NCBI RefSeq assembly: GCF_006874465.1
Contig: NZ_VIRL01000011.1
Span: 62,001-126,000, forward strand
Length of the DNA: 64,000 nucleotides
From: Microbispora bryophytorum
GTDB lineage: Bacteria > Actinomycetota > Actinomycetes > Streptosporangiales > Streptosporangiaceae
Direction of reading: 5' to 3'
Shown: in pieces, positions 45,947 through 54,502 of the stretch
How positions within the stretch are numbered: position 1 is the stretch's first letter
Layout: every line of letters begins with the position of its first letter
Notes under the pieces: model-generated
Seen by the model: the letters and a program-made list of their open reading frames with translations, nothing else
Told to the model about the DNA's origin: nothing
Database searches by the model: none
Program-made: the position numbers and the translations under genes

Positions 45947-46380
45947 TACACGGCCTGGAGGACGCAGCCCAGGGCGAGCAGCGCCAGGACCTTCACGACC
46001 TCCAGCGCCACGTAGTAGAGGTGCGCCCTCGACCTGTGCCGCGCCGGGTCCTCGCCGGCCAGGACGCGGTCGGACCTGCGGTTGAGCGGCGGGCGTACGG
46101 CGGCGATCTGGATCATCAGGACGGCCGCGGCGACCGCCGCGAGCACGACCGCGAGGGTCGCGGGCGATCCGGTCGCGACCGCCACGATCACGACGACCGC
46201 CAGCACGGCCTCGGCGGCGTTGAGTGCGCGGAAGACGAGCCGGCCGATGCCGAGCCCGATCGGGATCGTCACCCCCGGCGCGCGGAACTTCAGCGGCGCC
46301 TCCAGGAAGGAGATCGCCAGCACCATTCCGAGCCAGACGAAGGCGGCCGCGCCACCCACGGCGGCCGAGGCGGCGTTCAT
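45946..46380 (-). CDS. Four-helix membrane protein, function unknown
   Basis: A 144-residue protein with four predicted helices. FVWLGMVLAISFLEAPLKF opens helix 1; a conserved-looking loop FRAPGVTIPIGLGIGRLVF precedes helix 2. I recognise no assigned family beyond small actinobacterial membrane proteins of this size. Start: ATG 46380 with GAGGAG six bases upstream. It lies 42 bp downstream of the phosphotransferase-like gene on the same strand and may be co-transcribed with it. Confidence 0.7.
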   Translation of the reverse strand: MNAASAAVGGAAAFVWLGMVLAISFLEAPLKFRAPGVTIPIGLGIGRLVFRALNAAEAVLAVVVIVAVATGSPATLAVVLAAVAAAVLMIQIAAVRPPLNRRSDRVLAGEDPARHRSRAHLYYVALEVVKVLALLALGCVLQAV

Positions 46381-46422
46381 ACTCGATCTCCTCTCGCGCA
46401 AACGAAACCGGCGGAGCGGGCG

Positions 46423-47451
46423 TCACTTCCAGCCGGTCCGTTGCCGCAGCCAGGCCAGCGCCGGCCGGCCCTGCGCGAGCTGGAACGCGCGGAGCGTGGG
46501 CAGACCCGGCGGCGGGGGCAGACTTCCCCGCTGCAGGAAGAAGCCGGTCACGGCGGCCAGGACCGCGGTGACGGCGTCGCCGTCCGCCTTCGCCGCGACC
46601 GGGTGGCCGTCGAAGATCTCGGCGGGCGGCGGCCCGCCCTGCATGGCCACGCTCGGAAGCATCCCGAGCAGGTCGAACCACGGGGTGGCGAGGCACGCCC
46701 AGGGCCAGTCCACCACATGCACGCGTCCGTCCGGGGTGAGCAGCAGGTTGTCGGCCCGGAGGTCGGCGTGGGCCAGCGTGTCGCCCTCCACCGCGGCGCC
46801 CCAGCCCGCCTCCAGCTCCGCCAGCCGGTCCAGGTGCCGCCGGGCCCACGCGGCATCGGATCCCTGCAGCGTGCGGCCGTCCGGGCCGGCCGCCAGACGC
46901 CGCCACCCCTGATACTCCTCGGCGAGCCGCTCGGCGGCCGGCGGCACGGCCACGGGCGCGGGGGTCAGCGACTCGGCCAGCTCGGTGATCGCGCCGAGCA
47001 CCAGGTCCAGCTCGGCCGGAACCCAGGGCTGGGCCGGCGTGCGGCCCTCGACGTCCTCGAACAGCAGCACCACCCAGCCGTCCTCGTCGAAGGAGGCGAG
47101 CAACCGGGGCGCGGGCGCCGTGGCCGGCAGCGCGGCGGCCACCCGGGCCTCCGACCGGTGGATGCCGGGGCTGAGCGGGTTCGGCTCGGGCCCGACCGCC
47201 TTGACGAAGGCCCTGCCGCCGCCCGCGAGCCGCAGGCGGGCGGCCACGCCCGGGGAGAATCCGCCGGGCTGGGTGACGGCCTCGGTCACGCGGTCCCCCA
47301 GACGCAACTCCACGGCCAGCCGCAGGTGCGCGGGCACCGCGGTCCACGGCAGCCGTACGCCGCCGGCGGGCGGGGCCGGGTCGTCGTCATCGGGGCGGCG
47401 CCGCCGCTCCTCCTGGTCCCGACCACCGGGGTCCCGGGAATCGTCGCTCAT
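46423..47451 (-). CDS. Aminoglycoside-phosphotransferase-family kinase
   Basis: A 342-residue APH/choline-kinase-like protein. The catalytic loop LAHADLRADNLLL (with the Brenner-type HxDxxxxN arrangement) and metal site HVVDWPWACLATPWFDL are intact. The N-terminal 40 residues are charged and disordered. It probably phosphorylates a small molecule or metabolite; an antibiotic substrate cannot be inferred. Start: ATG 47451 is chosen over an upstream in-frame ATG (47565) because the extension is non-conserved and overlaps the rtcB leader. Confidence 0.82.
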   Translation of the reverse strand: MSDDSRDPGGRDQEERRRRPDDDDPAPPAGGVRLPWTAVPAHLRLAVELRLGDRVTEAVTQPGGFSPGVAARLRLAGGGRAFVKAVGPEPNPLSPGIHRSEARVAAALPATAPAPRLLASFDEDGWVVLLFEDVEGRTPAQPWVPAELDLVLGAITELAESLTPAPVAVPPAAERLAEEYQGWRRLAAGPDGRTLQGSDAAWARRHLDRLAELEAGWGAAVEGDTLAHADLRADNLLLTPDGRVHVVDWPWACLATPWFDLLGMLPSVAMQGGPPPAEIFDGHPVAAKADGDAVTAVLAAVTGFFLQRGSLPPPPGLPTLRAFQLAQGRPALAWLRQRTGWK

Positions 47452-47567
47452 CTCGGCATGATGGGCGACGGGCGGGTAGGGCGGCAAACGACTTTCCGCC
47501 GGATATTCGGTTGGGATTCCCGCCTTGGCCCGGCACAGTGGATCTCGATCGAGGAGGAGATCCAACC

Positions 47568-48722
47568 ATGCCGAAGCACATCGCCCCGAAGCTGCTGTCC
47601 TGGGCGAGCGAGATCGACCACGGGACGATCGACCAGGCCGCCCGCGCGGCGCGCCTGCCGTTCGTGCCTGGTCACGTCGCGCTCATGCCGGACGCGCATG
47701 TGGGCATCGGCGCGACGGTCGGCTCGGTGATCCCCACGGAGGGCGCGATCATCCCGTCCGCCGTCGGCGTGGACATCGGCTGCGGCATGGTCGCGACCGA
47801 GACCACGCTCACGGCCGCCGACCTGCCCGACACGCTCGACCCGCTGATGCGGCTGGTGGAGCGGCGCATCCCGGCGGGCGTGGGCAAGGGGCACGACGAC
47901 CGCGCGGCGGACCGCGCGCTCGGCGAGCTGGGCCGGCCGCACACCGGCCTGACGCCCAAGCAGGAAAGCACCGTGGCCTGCCAGTTCGGGACCCTCGGCT
48001 CGGGCAACCACTTCGTGGAGGTCTGCCTCGACGAGCGCGACCGGGTCTGGACCGTGCTGCACTCGGGCTCGCGCGGGATCGGCAACCAGCTCGCCACCGC
48101 CCACATCAACGGCGCGAAGCGGCTCATGCGGAGCCTGGGGATCGGGATGGAGGACTACGACCTCGCCTACTTCACCCAGGGCACCCCGGAGTTCACCGCG
48201 TACATCGAGGACATGCTGTGGGCGCAGCGCTACGCGATGGCGTCACGGGCGCGGATGGACAGGGTGCTGGGCGAGGCGCTGTTCCGCGTCGTCGGCGCCG
48301 GCGCCCGGGTCCGGACGATCAACTGCCACCACAACTTCACCCAGATGGAGACTCATCAGGGCAAGGAGCTGTGGATCACCCGCAAGGGCGCGATCAAGGC
48401 GGACACCGGAGACGAGGGCGTGATCCCGGGCTCGATGGGCACCCGGTCCTACATCGTGCGCGGGCGGGGCAACCCGCTGTCGTACAACTCCTGCTCGCAC
48501 GGCGCGGGACGCAGGATGTCGAGGAGCCGGGCCAAGCGCGAGCTGTCACCGGCATCGCTGAGGGAGGCGATGCGCGGCCGGACCTGGAACTCCGACAGGG
48601 CCGCCGCGCTGGTCGACGAGCACCCCGAGGCGTACAAGCCGATCGACCAGGTGATGGCGGACCAGAAGGACCTCGTGGAGGTCCGGCACACGCTGCGCCA
48701 GGTCTTCAACTACAAGGGGTGA
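47568..48722 (+). CDS. rtcB: RtcB-type RNA ligase
   Basis: A 384-residue RtcB. Metal and guanylate site residues are present in MPDAHVGIGATVG, VDIGCGM (metal Cys), GSGNHFVEV and HSGSRGIG; the His that is guanylated lies in NSCSHGAGRRMSR. RtcB joins 2',3'-cyclic phosphate or 3'-phosphate RNA ends to 5'-OH ends with GTP and manganese, in tRNA or damage repair. No archease, RtcA or RtcR gene is adjacent. Start: ATG 47568 with GAGGAGGAGA. Its last 13 bp overlap the end of the convergent P450 gene. Confidence 0.93.
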   Translation: MPKHIAPKLLSWASEIDHGTIDQAARAARLPFVPGHVALMPDAHVGIGATVGSVIPTEGAIIPSAVGVDIGCGMVATETTLTAADLPDTLDPLMRLVERRIPAGVGKGHDDRAADRALGELGRPHTGLTPKQESTVACQFGTLGSGNHFVEVCLDERDRVWTVLHSGSRGIGNQLATAHINGAKRLMRSLGIGMEDYDLAYFTQGTPEFTAYIEDMLWAQRYAMASRARMDRVLGEALFRVVGAGARVRTINCHHNFTQMETHQGKELWITRKGAIKADTGDEGVIPGSMGTRSYIVRGRGNPLSYNSCSHGAGRRMSRSRAKRELSPASLREAMRGRTWNSDRAAALVDEHPEAYKPIDQVMADQKDLVEVRHTLRQVFNYKG

Positions 48723-50035
48723 ACGGAGGGGCGCCGCCGTCGCGCCCCTCCGCTCTCGCGGGGCTCGCCCTCGCTGGGCTCGGTCTCGCGCGGCGCGGTG
48801 CCGGCTGGACGGGCGCCGGCCGGACGCAGAACGAAGCCGCTCGCCACCCGGGCCGGAATCCGGTACGGCGAGACGGTGAGGTCCTGCTCCGGCACGCTGT
48901 AGTCCAGCCGGGCCAGCCGCGGCGCGAGGGCCTCCAGCAGGCCCACCACGACCGGCTCGCCCGGACACCGGTGGCCCTCCGCCGGATCACCCCCGCCCTG
49001 CGGGATCAGGTCGTACGGGCCGATCTCGCGTCCGATGAAGCGGCGCGGGTCGAAGGCGCACGGGTTCGGCCAGAGCGCCGGGTCGTGGTTCTGACCCCAG
49101 ACGTCGAGCAGCACGAGCCAGTCGGCCCGGATCGGCTCGCCCTTCCAGGTGAGATCCGTGACGGCCTTCCCGGCGACGAACGGCGCGAAGGGATAGAAGC
49201 GCCGCACCTCGTGGGCGAACGCCTCGGCGTACGTCCCGTCGGTGTCCTCGGACAGGCGGACGCGGGTGACCGGCCAGCAGTGCAGCGCGTGCGCGGCGAA
49301 CGAGAGGAACCAGCTCACGGCGACGGTGGGGCGCACCAGGTTGAGCAGTTCGACCGCCGCGATCCGGGGCGCGAGCAGCTCTCCGCCGGGCTCACGGTGG
49401 CGGGCGGCCACGGCGAGCGCCGAGGTGCCCGGCGCCCGCAGCGTCCCGCGCCGCATGTCCTCGACCAGCGCCGCCAGCCACGCCTCGCGGCGCCTGCGGG
49501 CGTCGCGGGCCCGCCAGTGCCGCGGGCCCGGTGACCCGAAGCCGTCGACCATCGCGACGAGGTCGGCGGCGAGCGGCCCGGTCTCCTCCTCGGTGAGCGG
49601 AATGCCGGCCCACCGGCACACTCCCCGGGTGATGACGCGGGCGGCCTCGTCGAAGAGCACGACGTGTCCCCTGTCCGGCCACGTCGCCACCGCCTCGTCC
49701 CACGCGGCGGTGGTCTCGTCCACCAGAGCGGCGACGCTCCGCGGCGTCATGAGCGACATGAACATGCCCTTGCGCGCCCGGTGCGCGGCCTGGTCGAGCG
49801 TGTGCACCGCGCCGTGGCCGAGCAGCGTGCTCTTGATCGGCTCGGGCAGCGCGGGGGCCCGCTGGACGTGGTTGTCGTCGTAGAAGAAGCGGGCGGCGTC
49901 CGGCCCGCGCAGCACGACGGCGCGCCGGCCCATCAGCCGGGTGTGGACCATCTCCCCCTGGGTCTCCCGCCAGCGGGCCGGCAGCCAGGCGTAGCCCTCG
50001 AGCAGCAGGAGCAGCGTGGTGTCGAACAGCGGCAT
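48710..50035 (-). CDS. Cytochrome P450, CYP152 (fatty-acid peroxygenase) type
   Basis: A 441-residue P450 with the haem ligand in GHRCPGEPV (Cys about 357), the ExxR pair in EVRRFYPF, and NLVRPTVAVS (Arg235-Pro236) in helix I. In place of the usual acid/alcohol Thr pair, this Arg-Pro is the hallmark of CYP152 peroxygenases, which use hydrogen peroxide to hydroxylate or decarboxylate fatty acids without a redox partner. No ferredoxin gene is adjacent, in agreement. The C-terminus carries a 35-residue charged tail. Start: ATG 50035. Confidence 0.88.
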   Translation of the reverse strand: MPLFDTTLLLLLEGYAWLPARWRETQGEMVHTRLMGRRAVVLRGPDAARFFYDDNHVQRAPALPEPIKSTLLGHGAVHTLDQAAHRARKGMFMSLMTPRSVAALVDETTAAWDEAVATWPDRGHVVLFDEAARVITRGVCRWAGIPLTEEETGPLAADLVAMVDGFGSPGPRHWRARDARRRREAWLAALVEDMRRGTLRAPGTSALAVAARHREPGGELLAPRIAAVELLNLVRPTVAVSWFLSFAAHALHCWPVTRVRLSEDTDGTYAEAFAHEVRRFYPFAPFVAGKAVTDLTWKGEPIRADWLVLLDVWGQNHDPALWPNPCAFDPRRFIGREIGPYDLIPQGGGDPAEGHRCPGEPVVVGLLEALAPRLARLDYSVPEQDLTVSPYRIPARVASGFVLRPAGARPAGTAPRETEPSEGEPRESGGARRRRPSVHPL

Positions 50036-50108
50036 ATGTCCTGACTGCCCGCGTCCGTCCGCCGGAAACGGACGGACGCCGCCCGTGCGGCCGGGACGGC
50101 GGCGGAGG

Positions 50109-51251
50109 TCAGCCTCGGATGCAGACGCCGCCGTTCAGTGTGAAGCCGGTGGGATCGGGGTTGGCGCCCGTGAGGGTGCCGTTGAAGCCGATCTGCAGCG
50201 ACGCGCCGCCCTGGATCACCGAGTTCCACGGCATGGCCGCGGCGGTGACGTCCTTGCCGGACTGCGACCAGGTGGCCGACCAGCCGCTCGCGACCTTCTG
50301 CCCCGCGTCGGGGAGGACGAAGCGCAGCGTCCAGTTGTTCATCGGCGTCTGACCGAGGTTGGTGATCTTCACGTTGGCGGAGAAGCCGCCGCTCCACGAC
50401 CACGAGGTGTACTCGATCTCGCAGCTGACCGGGGGCGGCGTGTAGGTGGGGTAGCCGCCCGACGCCGTGACCGTCACCAGGTCGGACGGCAGGCTGAGGT
50501 TGCCCGCGGCGTCCTGCGCCACCATGAAGTAGACGTACGACTGGCCGGTGACGAGGTTGCCCTCGGTGAAGTGCGTGCCGATGGGGGTGCCCACCGGGAT
50601 CCAGGCCGTGTCGGTGCGCCGGTAGACGTCGTAGCCCGTCACCCCGGCGTCGTCGGTGGACGCCGTCCAGCAGAACGACGTCCCCTTGAAGTCGGGCAGG
50701 CAGTTGGCCTGCATCCCGGTCGGCCTGGTCGGCGGCGTCGTGTCGCCCGTGCCGGGGCTCGGCGACACGTACATGCCGGTGACCGCCGAGGTGCTGAACG
50801 GCGCGGTGGGCCTGCTGGTGTTGCCCGCGGCGTCCTTGGCCACGATGTAGAACGTGTAGGTCCGGCCGATGGTCAGGCCGCTGACGACGCTGACCGTGGA
50901 CGTGGGGGCGGTCGCCTTGACGAAGCCGTCCGGGGTGAGGCGGTAGACCTCGTAGCCGGTGACGCCGACGTCGTCGGTGGACGCCGTCCAGCACAGGCCG
51001 ACCACGCCCTGAGGCGTGCCGCCCGTGGGCAGGGGCGGCGGGCACGCCCGCACCTCGCCCGGGGCCGTGGGCGGCGTGGTGTCCGTCCCGGGCGACCCGG
51101 TCGGCTGCGGCGTCGGTTCGCCGGTGGAGGCCGAGGCGGCGTACGCCACACTCGTCGCGAGGACGGGCGGCGCGGCGATGTTGGCCGCCAGCAGCGCGGC
51201 GGCGACGGCGCCCGCCGCGGTCCACGCGGCCGGCCACGACAGTCTGGACAC
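50109..51251 (-). CDS. Secreted FN3-FN3-CBM2 cellulose-binding protein
   Basis: A 380-residue secreted protein: signal peptide (about 1-38), Thr/Pro linker, two fibronectin type III domains (about 65-155 and 175-265), then a family 2 carbohydrate-binding module (about 280-380) with CEIEYTSWSWSGGFSANVKITN and the exposed Trp residues typical of cellulose or chitin binding. There is no catalytic domain. It may be an adhesin or an accessory factor in polysaccharide breakdown. Start: GTG 51251 with GGAGGG. The Cys at each end of the CBM probably forms the usual disulfide. Confidence 0.85.
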   Translation of the reverse strand: MSRLSWPAAWTAAGAVAAALLAANIAAPPVLATSVAYAASASTGEPTPQPTGSPGTDTTPPTAPGEVRACPPPLPTGGTPQGVVGLCWTASTDDVGVTGYEVYRLTPDGFVKATAPTSTVSVVSGLTIGRTYTFYIVAKDAAGNTSRPTAPFSTSAVTGMYVSPSPGTGDTTPPTRPTGMQANCLPDFKGTSFCWTASTDDAGVTGYDVYRRTDTAWIPVGTPIGTHFTEGNLVTGQSYVYFMVAQDAAGNLSLPSDLVTVTASGGYPTYTPPPVSCEIEYTSWSWSGGFSANVKITNLGQTPMNNWTLRFVLPDAGQKVASGWSATWSQSGKDVTAAAMPWNSVIQGGASLQIGFNGTLTGANPDPTGFTLNGGVCIRG

Positions 51252-51402
51252 GAGCCACCCTCCGGAACGTCGATCCCCGACGGCATCGCCCGGATCATCA
51301 GGTCGGCGGCGCGGGCCCGTCAAAGCCCGCTCGCATCCGTGCCGGTCGACCCGTAAGGAACTTGAAACTTTCAGGGTGGTGGGCGGTTGTTACCGTCACG
51401 GG

Positions 51403-52416
51403 ATGAAGATCGTGGTCACCGGCGCGGCCGGTTTCATCGGGACCCGTGTCGCCGGGCTGCTGCGCGACGCCGGGCACGAGGTGCGGGGCTTTGACCTGCG
51501 CGGCGGCGCGGACGTCACGGCCGGTGACGTGCGGGACGAGGACGCCGTCGAGCGCGCCCTGGACGGCGCCGACGCCGTCGTGCACCAGGCGGCCAAGGTC
51601 GGCCTCGGCGTCGACGTCCAGGACCTCCCGGACTACGTGTCGGTCAACGCGCTCGGGACCGCGGTGCTGCTCGCCGCGATGGCGCGGCGCGGGATCGCCC
51701 GGCTGGTCCTGGCGTCGTCCATGGTGATCTACGGCGAGGGCGTCTACGACTGCGCGGAGCACGGCCGCCTGCGCCCCGGCCCCCGGGACGAGGAGGATCT
51801 GGCCGCGGGGCGGTTCGAGCCGGTGTGCCCGCGCTGCGGGCGGGCGCTGACGCCGGGGACCGTGGACGAGGACGTCCCGGCCGATCCGCGCAACGCGTAC
51901 GCCACGAGCAAGCTCGCCCAGGAGCACCTGGCGGCCGGCTGGGCCCGCGAGACCGGCGGCGTGGCGGTCGCCCTGCGCTACCACAACGTGTACGGCCCCG
52001 GCATGCCGCGCGACACCCCCTACTCGGGGGTGGCCGCGATCTTCCGGTCCGCGCTGGAGGCCGGGCGGGCGCCGCAGGTGTTCGAGGACGGCGGCCAGCG
52101 CAGGGACTTCGTCCACGTCGCCGACGTCGCGGCGGCCAACCTCGCCGCGCTGGACGCGCTGGAGTCCGCCCCGCCCGGCCGGCTCCGCGCGTACAACGTG
52201 GCCAGCGGCGAGCCCCGCACGATCGGCGACCTGGCGGACGCGCTCGGCGCGGCGCGGGGCGGACCGGCCCCCGAGGTCACCGGCCGCTACCGGCTGGGCG
52301 ACGTCCGGCACATCGTGGCCTCCCCGGACCGCGCCGCCGCCGGCCTCGGGTTCCGGGCGCGGGTCCGGTTCGCCGACGGCATGCGGGAGTTCGCCCACGC
52401 ACCGCTGGCCGGCTGA
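51403..52416 (+). CDS. NAD-dependent epimerase, dTDP-rhamnose 4-epimerase-like
   Basis: A 337-residue extended SDR with TGAAGFIGTRVA at the N-terminus, SSMVIYGEG and YATSK (Tyr-x3-Lys). An insertion before the active-site Tyr carries CPRCGRALTPGTVDED; this Cys-x2-Cys insert recurs in actinobacterial proteins annotated as dTDP-L-rhamnose 4-epimerases, so that specificity is likely but unproven. Start: ATG 51403 with TACCGT (51391-51396) six bases upstream and no Shine-Dalgarno, so probably leaderless. It may supply sugar to the glycosyltransferases downstream. Confidence 0.82.
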   Translation: MKIVVTGAAGFIGTRVAGLLRDAGHEVRGFDLRGGADVTAGDVRDEDAVERALDGADAVVHQAAKVGLGVDVQDLPDYVSVNALGTAVLLAAMARRGIARLVLASSMVIYGEGVYDCAEHGRLRPGPRDEEDLAAGRFEPVCPRCGRALTPGTVDEDVPADPRNAYATSKLAQEHLAAGWARETGGVAVALRYHNVYGPGMPRDTPYSGVAAIFRSALEAGRAPQVFEDGGQRRDFVHVADVAAANLAALDALESAPPGRLRAYNVASGEPRTIGDLADALGAARGGPAPEVTGRYRLGDVRHIVASPDRAAAGLGFRARVRFADGMREFAHAPLAG

Positions 52417-52428
52417 CACACGACGCGC

Positions 52429-53724
52429 TCACCAGGGCGACCGGACGAACCCCTGCAGTAGCAGGCCCACCACCACCTGCGCGGCGAGCAGGCGGCGGCC
52501 GCCCGCACCCCCGGCTCCCTCACCCCCGGCTCCCGTACGCCCTGCCGCCGCTGCCACCCACAGGGCGTACGGCAGCCAGATCCGCTCCACCTCGCCCCGG
52601 GTGGTGCCGCTGACGTCGAGGGCGAGCACCGCGACCAGCGCCGCCACGGGCAGGATCCGCTCCCCGGCCCGCCCCGGCGCCACCAGCCCTGCGGCGGCGG
52701 CCGGGCCGGTCACCAGGGCGAGCACGGCCAGGTTGGCGACCAGGAAGTACAGGTACGGCCGGGCCGCACCGGGATCGGCCGCCCACTCGGCGTGGGTGGC
52801 GAGCACCCCGGCGGGCCACCAGAACCCCCCGGCGGCGAACAGGGCGCTCACCCCCGCCATCCCGGCCAGGCAGGCGGCCACGGTCGCCCGCGGCACCCCC
52901 ACCGCGACCGCCGCCACCAGGGGGATGAGCAGGTAGGGCACCAGGCCGTAGCTGAGGTAGGGCAGCGCGCCCAGGGCCAGCCCCGCGCCGAGGCCGAGCG
53001 CCACCCGGCCCGCCCGGCTCCGCGCGCCGAGCACCAGCAGCGCCGTCCCCCACGCCCCCACACCCGCGAAGAACGCGTCCATGGTCGTGGCGATCCACAC
53101 CGCCGCCGGGCACAGGGCGAGGAACGGCAGCGCCCGCCTGGCCGCCTCCTCCCCCGCGACGCGCCACACCGCCAGCCCGATCGCGACCGTGGCCGAGCAC
53201 CCTGTCACGACCACGAGGACGGCGGCCCAGAACGGGCCCGGCAGCCCGGCGGCCGCCAGCGCCCACAGCACCAGCACCGGCAGCGGCGGATGGCCGCGCA
53301 CATGCGTGGGATAGGCCGGCAGGTCCCGGGTGAACCCGGCGAGCCAGCCGAGGGGGTCGTCGCCCACGGCCCCGAGCCCGGCCAGGTATTCCTGCGGGTG
53401 GGTGAACGGCCACGCCAGCCCCTCCCCCGACACGGCCAGCAGGACCGTCCACGCGAGCGACGCGGCGAAGGCCACGGCCAGCGCCGCGCGCATCGGCAGG
53501 TGCGCGGTCAGCCTGGGCAGCACGGGGACCGCGACCGCGGCGAAGGCCGCGGCCGGAATCAGCGCGAGCGTGGGCAGGCGCGCCAGCGCGTGCAGCGGCG
53601 GGAGGTGGTCGATGCGCAGCACCCCGAGGGCGTGCAGCAGACCGCCCACCGCGAACGCGCCCGCCACCAGCGCCGCCCAGGCCGCCAGCGCCCGCCGCCG
53701 CCCTGTCATCGACCGTGCCGTCAC
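52429..53724 (-). CDS. Polytopic membrane protein, GT-C/mannosyltransferase-like
   Basis: A 431-residue protein with about ten to twelve helices and a loop DLPAYPTHVRGHPPLPVLVL. The His-rich loop after helix 3 recalls GT-C (dolichyl/polyprenyl-phosphate sugar) transferases, but the catalytic Asp pair is not certain. Start: GTG 53724; TACGGT (53737-53732) is seven bases upstream and no ribosome site exists. A longer in-frame opening to 53859 would translate the duplicated upstream boxes and is rejected. Divergent from the GT2 gene. Confidence 0.72.
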   Translation of the reverse strand: MTARSMTGRRRALAAWAALVAGAFAVGGLLHALGVLRIDHLPPLHALARLPTLALIPAAAFAAVAVPVLPRLTAHLPMRAALAVAFAASLAWTVLLAVSGEGLAWPFTHPQEYLAGLGAVGDDPLGWLAGFTRDLPAYPTHVRGHPPLPVLVLWALAAAGLPGPFWAAVLVVVTGCSATVAIGLAVWRVAGEEAARRALPFLALCPAAVWIATTMDAFFAGVGAWGTALLVLGARSRAGRVALGLGAGLALGALPYLSYGLVPYLLIPLVAAVAVGVPRATVAACLAGMAGVSALFAAGGFWWPAGVLATHAEWAADPGAARPYLYFLVANLAVLALVTGPAAAAGLVAPGRAGERILPVAALVAVLALDVSGTTRGEVERIWLPYALWVAAAAGRTGAGGEGAGGAGGRRLLAAQVVVGLLLQGFVRSPW

Positions 53725-53771
53725 GACCGACACCGTAGGCGCGCCGGGGACGCCTACCCCTCGCCTGGGCC

Positions 53772-53826
53772 GCCCCGTAGTCACTTCGTAAGAACTGGGC
53801 GGCCCCGTAGCCACTTCGTAAGAACT
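53772..53826. repeat. Two 25-bp direct repeats in a divergent promoter region
   Basis: GCCCCGTAG-Y-CACTTCGTAAGAACT occurs at 53772-53796 and 53802-53826, exactly 30 bp apart, with one mismatch. Each contains the near-palindrome TTCGTAAGAA. The pair lies about 20-75 bp upstream of the GT2 -10 box (TAGCTT 53845-53850), a typical place for a regulator binding to one face of the helix. Confidence 0.75.
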
Positions 53827-53857
53827 TCGCGGCTCCCGCGGCCCTAGCTTCTGCGGC

Positions 53858-54502
53858 ATGCAGATCGATGTGGTGCTTCCCTGCCTCGACGAGGCGGCGG
53901 CGCTGCCCTGGGTGCTCGGCCGGATGCCGGACGGCTACCGCGCCATCGTGGTGGACAACGGGTCCACCGACGGGTCGCCCGAGGTCGCCGCCCGGCACGG
54001 CGCGCTCGTGGTGACCGAGCCCAGGCCGGGCTTCGGCGCCGCCTGCCACGCGGGCCTGACGGCCGCGACCGCCCCCGTCGTGTGCTTCATGGACGCCGAC
54101 GCCTCCCTCGACCCGCGGCAGGTGCCGTCCGTCGCGGAGGGGGTGGTGAGCGGCACGGCCGACCTGGTGCTCGGCCGCCGCATGCCCGTCACCCGATCGG
54201 CGTGGCCCACGCACGCCCGGCTGGGCAACCGGGTGCTCGCCTGGCGGCTGCGCCGCCGCACCGGCGCCCCGCTGCACGATCTCGGCCCGATGCGCGCGGC
54301 CCGCCGTGAAGCGCTGCTGGCCCTGGACCTGCGGGACCGGCGGTTCGGCTACCCCCTGGAGATGGTGCTGCGGGCGAGCGAGGCGGGCTGGCGCATCGAC
54401 GAGGTCGAGGTCGACTACCTGCCGCGAGTGGGCCATTCGAAGGTGACGGGCACCGTGGGCGGCACCGTGCGGACGGTCCGCGACATGTGGCGGGCGGCGT
54501 GA
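53858..54502 (+). CDS. GT2-family glycosyltransferase (DPM-synthase-like)
   Basis: A 214-residue GT-A glycosyltransferase. VVLPCLDEAAALPWVL and VVDNGSTDGS (about 29-38) are the nucleotide site, FMDADASLDP carries the DxD metal motif. The short form without membrane helices matches polyprenyl-phosphate sugar synthases that load a sugar on the lipid carrier. Such donors would serve the GT-C-like proteins nearby. Start: ATG 53858; TAGCTT seven bases upstream, leaderless. Its end overlaps the next start (GTGA). Confidence 0.87.
   Translation: MQIDVVLPCLDEAAALPWVLGRMPDGYRAIVVDNGSTDGSPEVAARHGALVVTEPRPGFGAACHAGLTAATAPVVCFMDADASLDPRQVPSVAEGVVSGTADLVLGRRMPVTRSAWPTHARLGNRVLAWRLRRRTGAPLHDLGPMRAARREALLALDLRDRRFGYPLEMVLRASEAGWRIDEVEVDYLPRVGHSKVTGTVGGTVRTVRDMWRAA

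Noticed and set aside
46423..47451. Aminoglycoside resistance gene
   Set aside because: The fold is APH-like but the family is broad; nothing points to an antibiotic substrate.
53725..53859. N-terminal extension of the GT-C-like gene containing a duplicated SSYEV-type peptide
   Set aside because: The duplication merely translates the two 25-bp DNA boxes; a leaderless GTG start at 53724 fits better.
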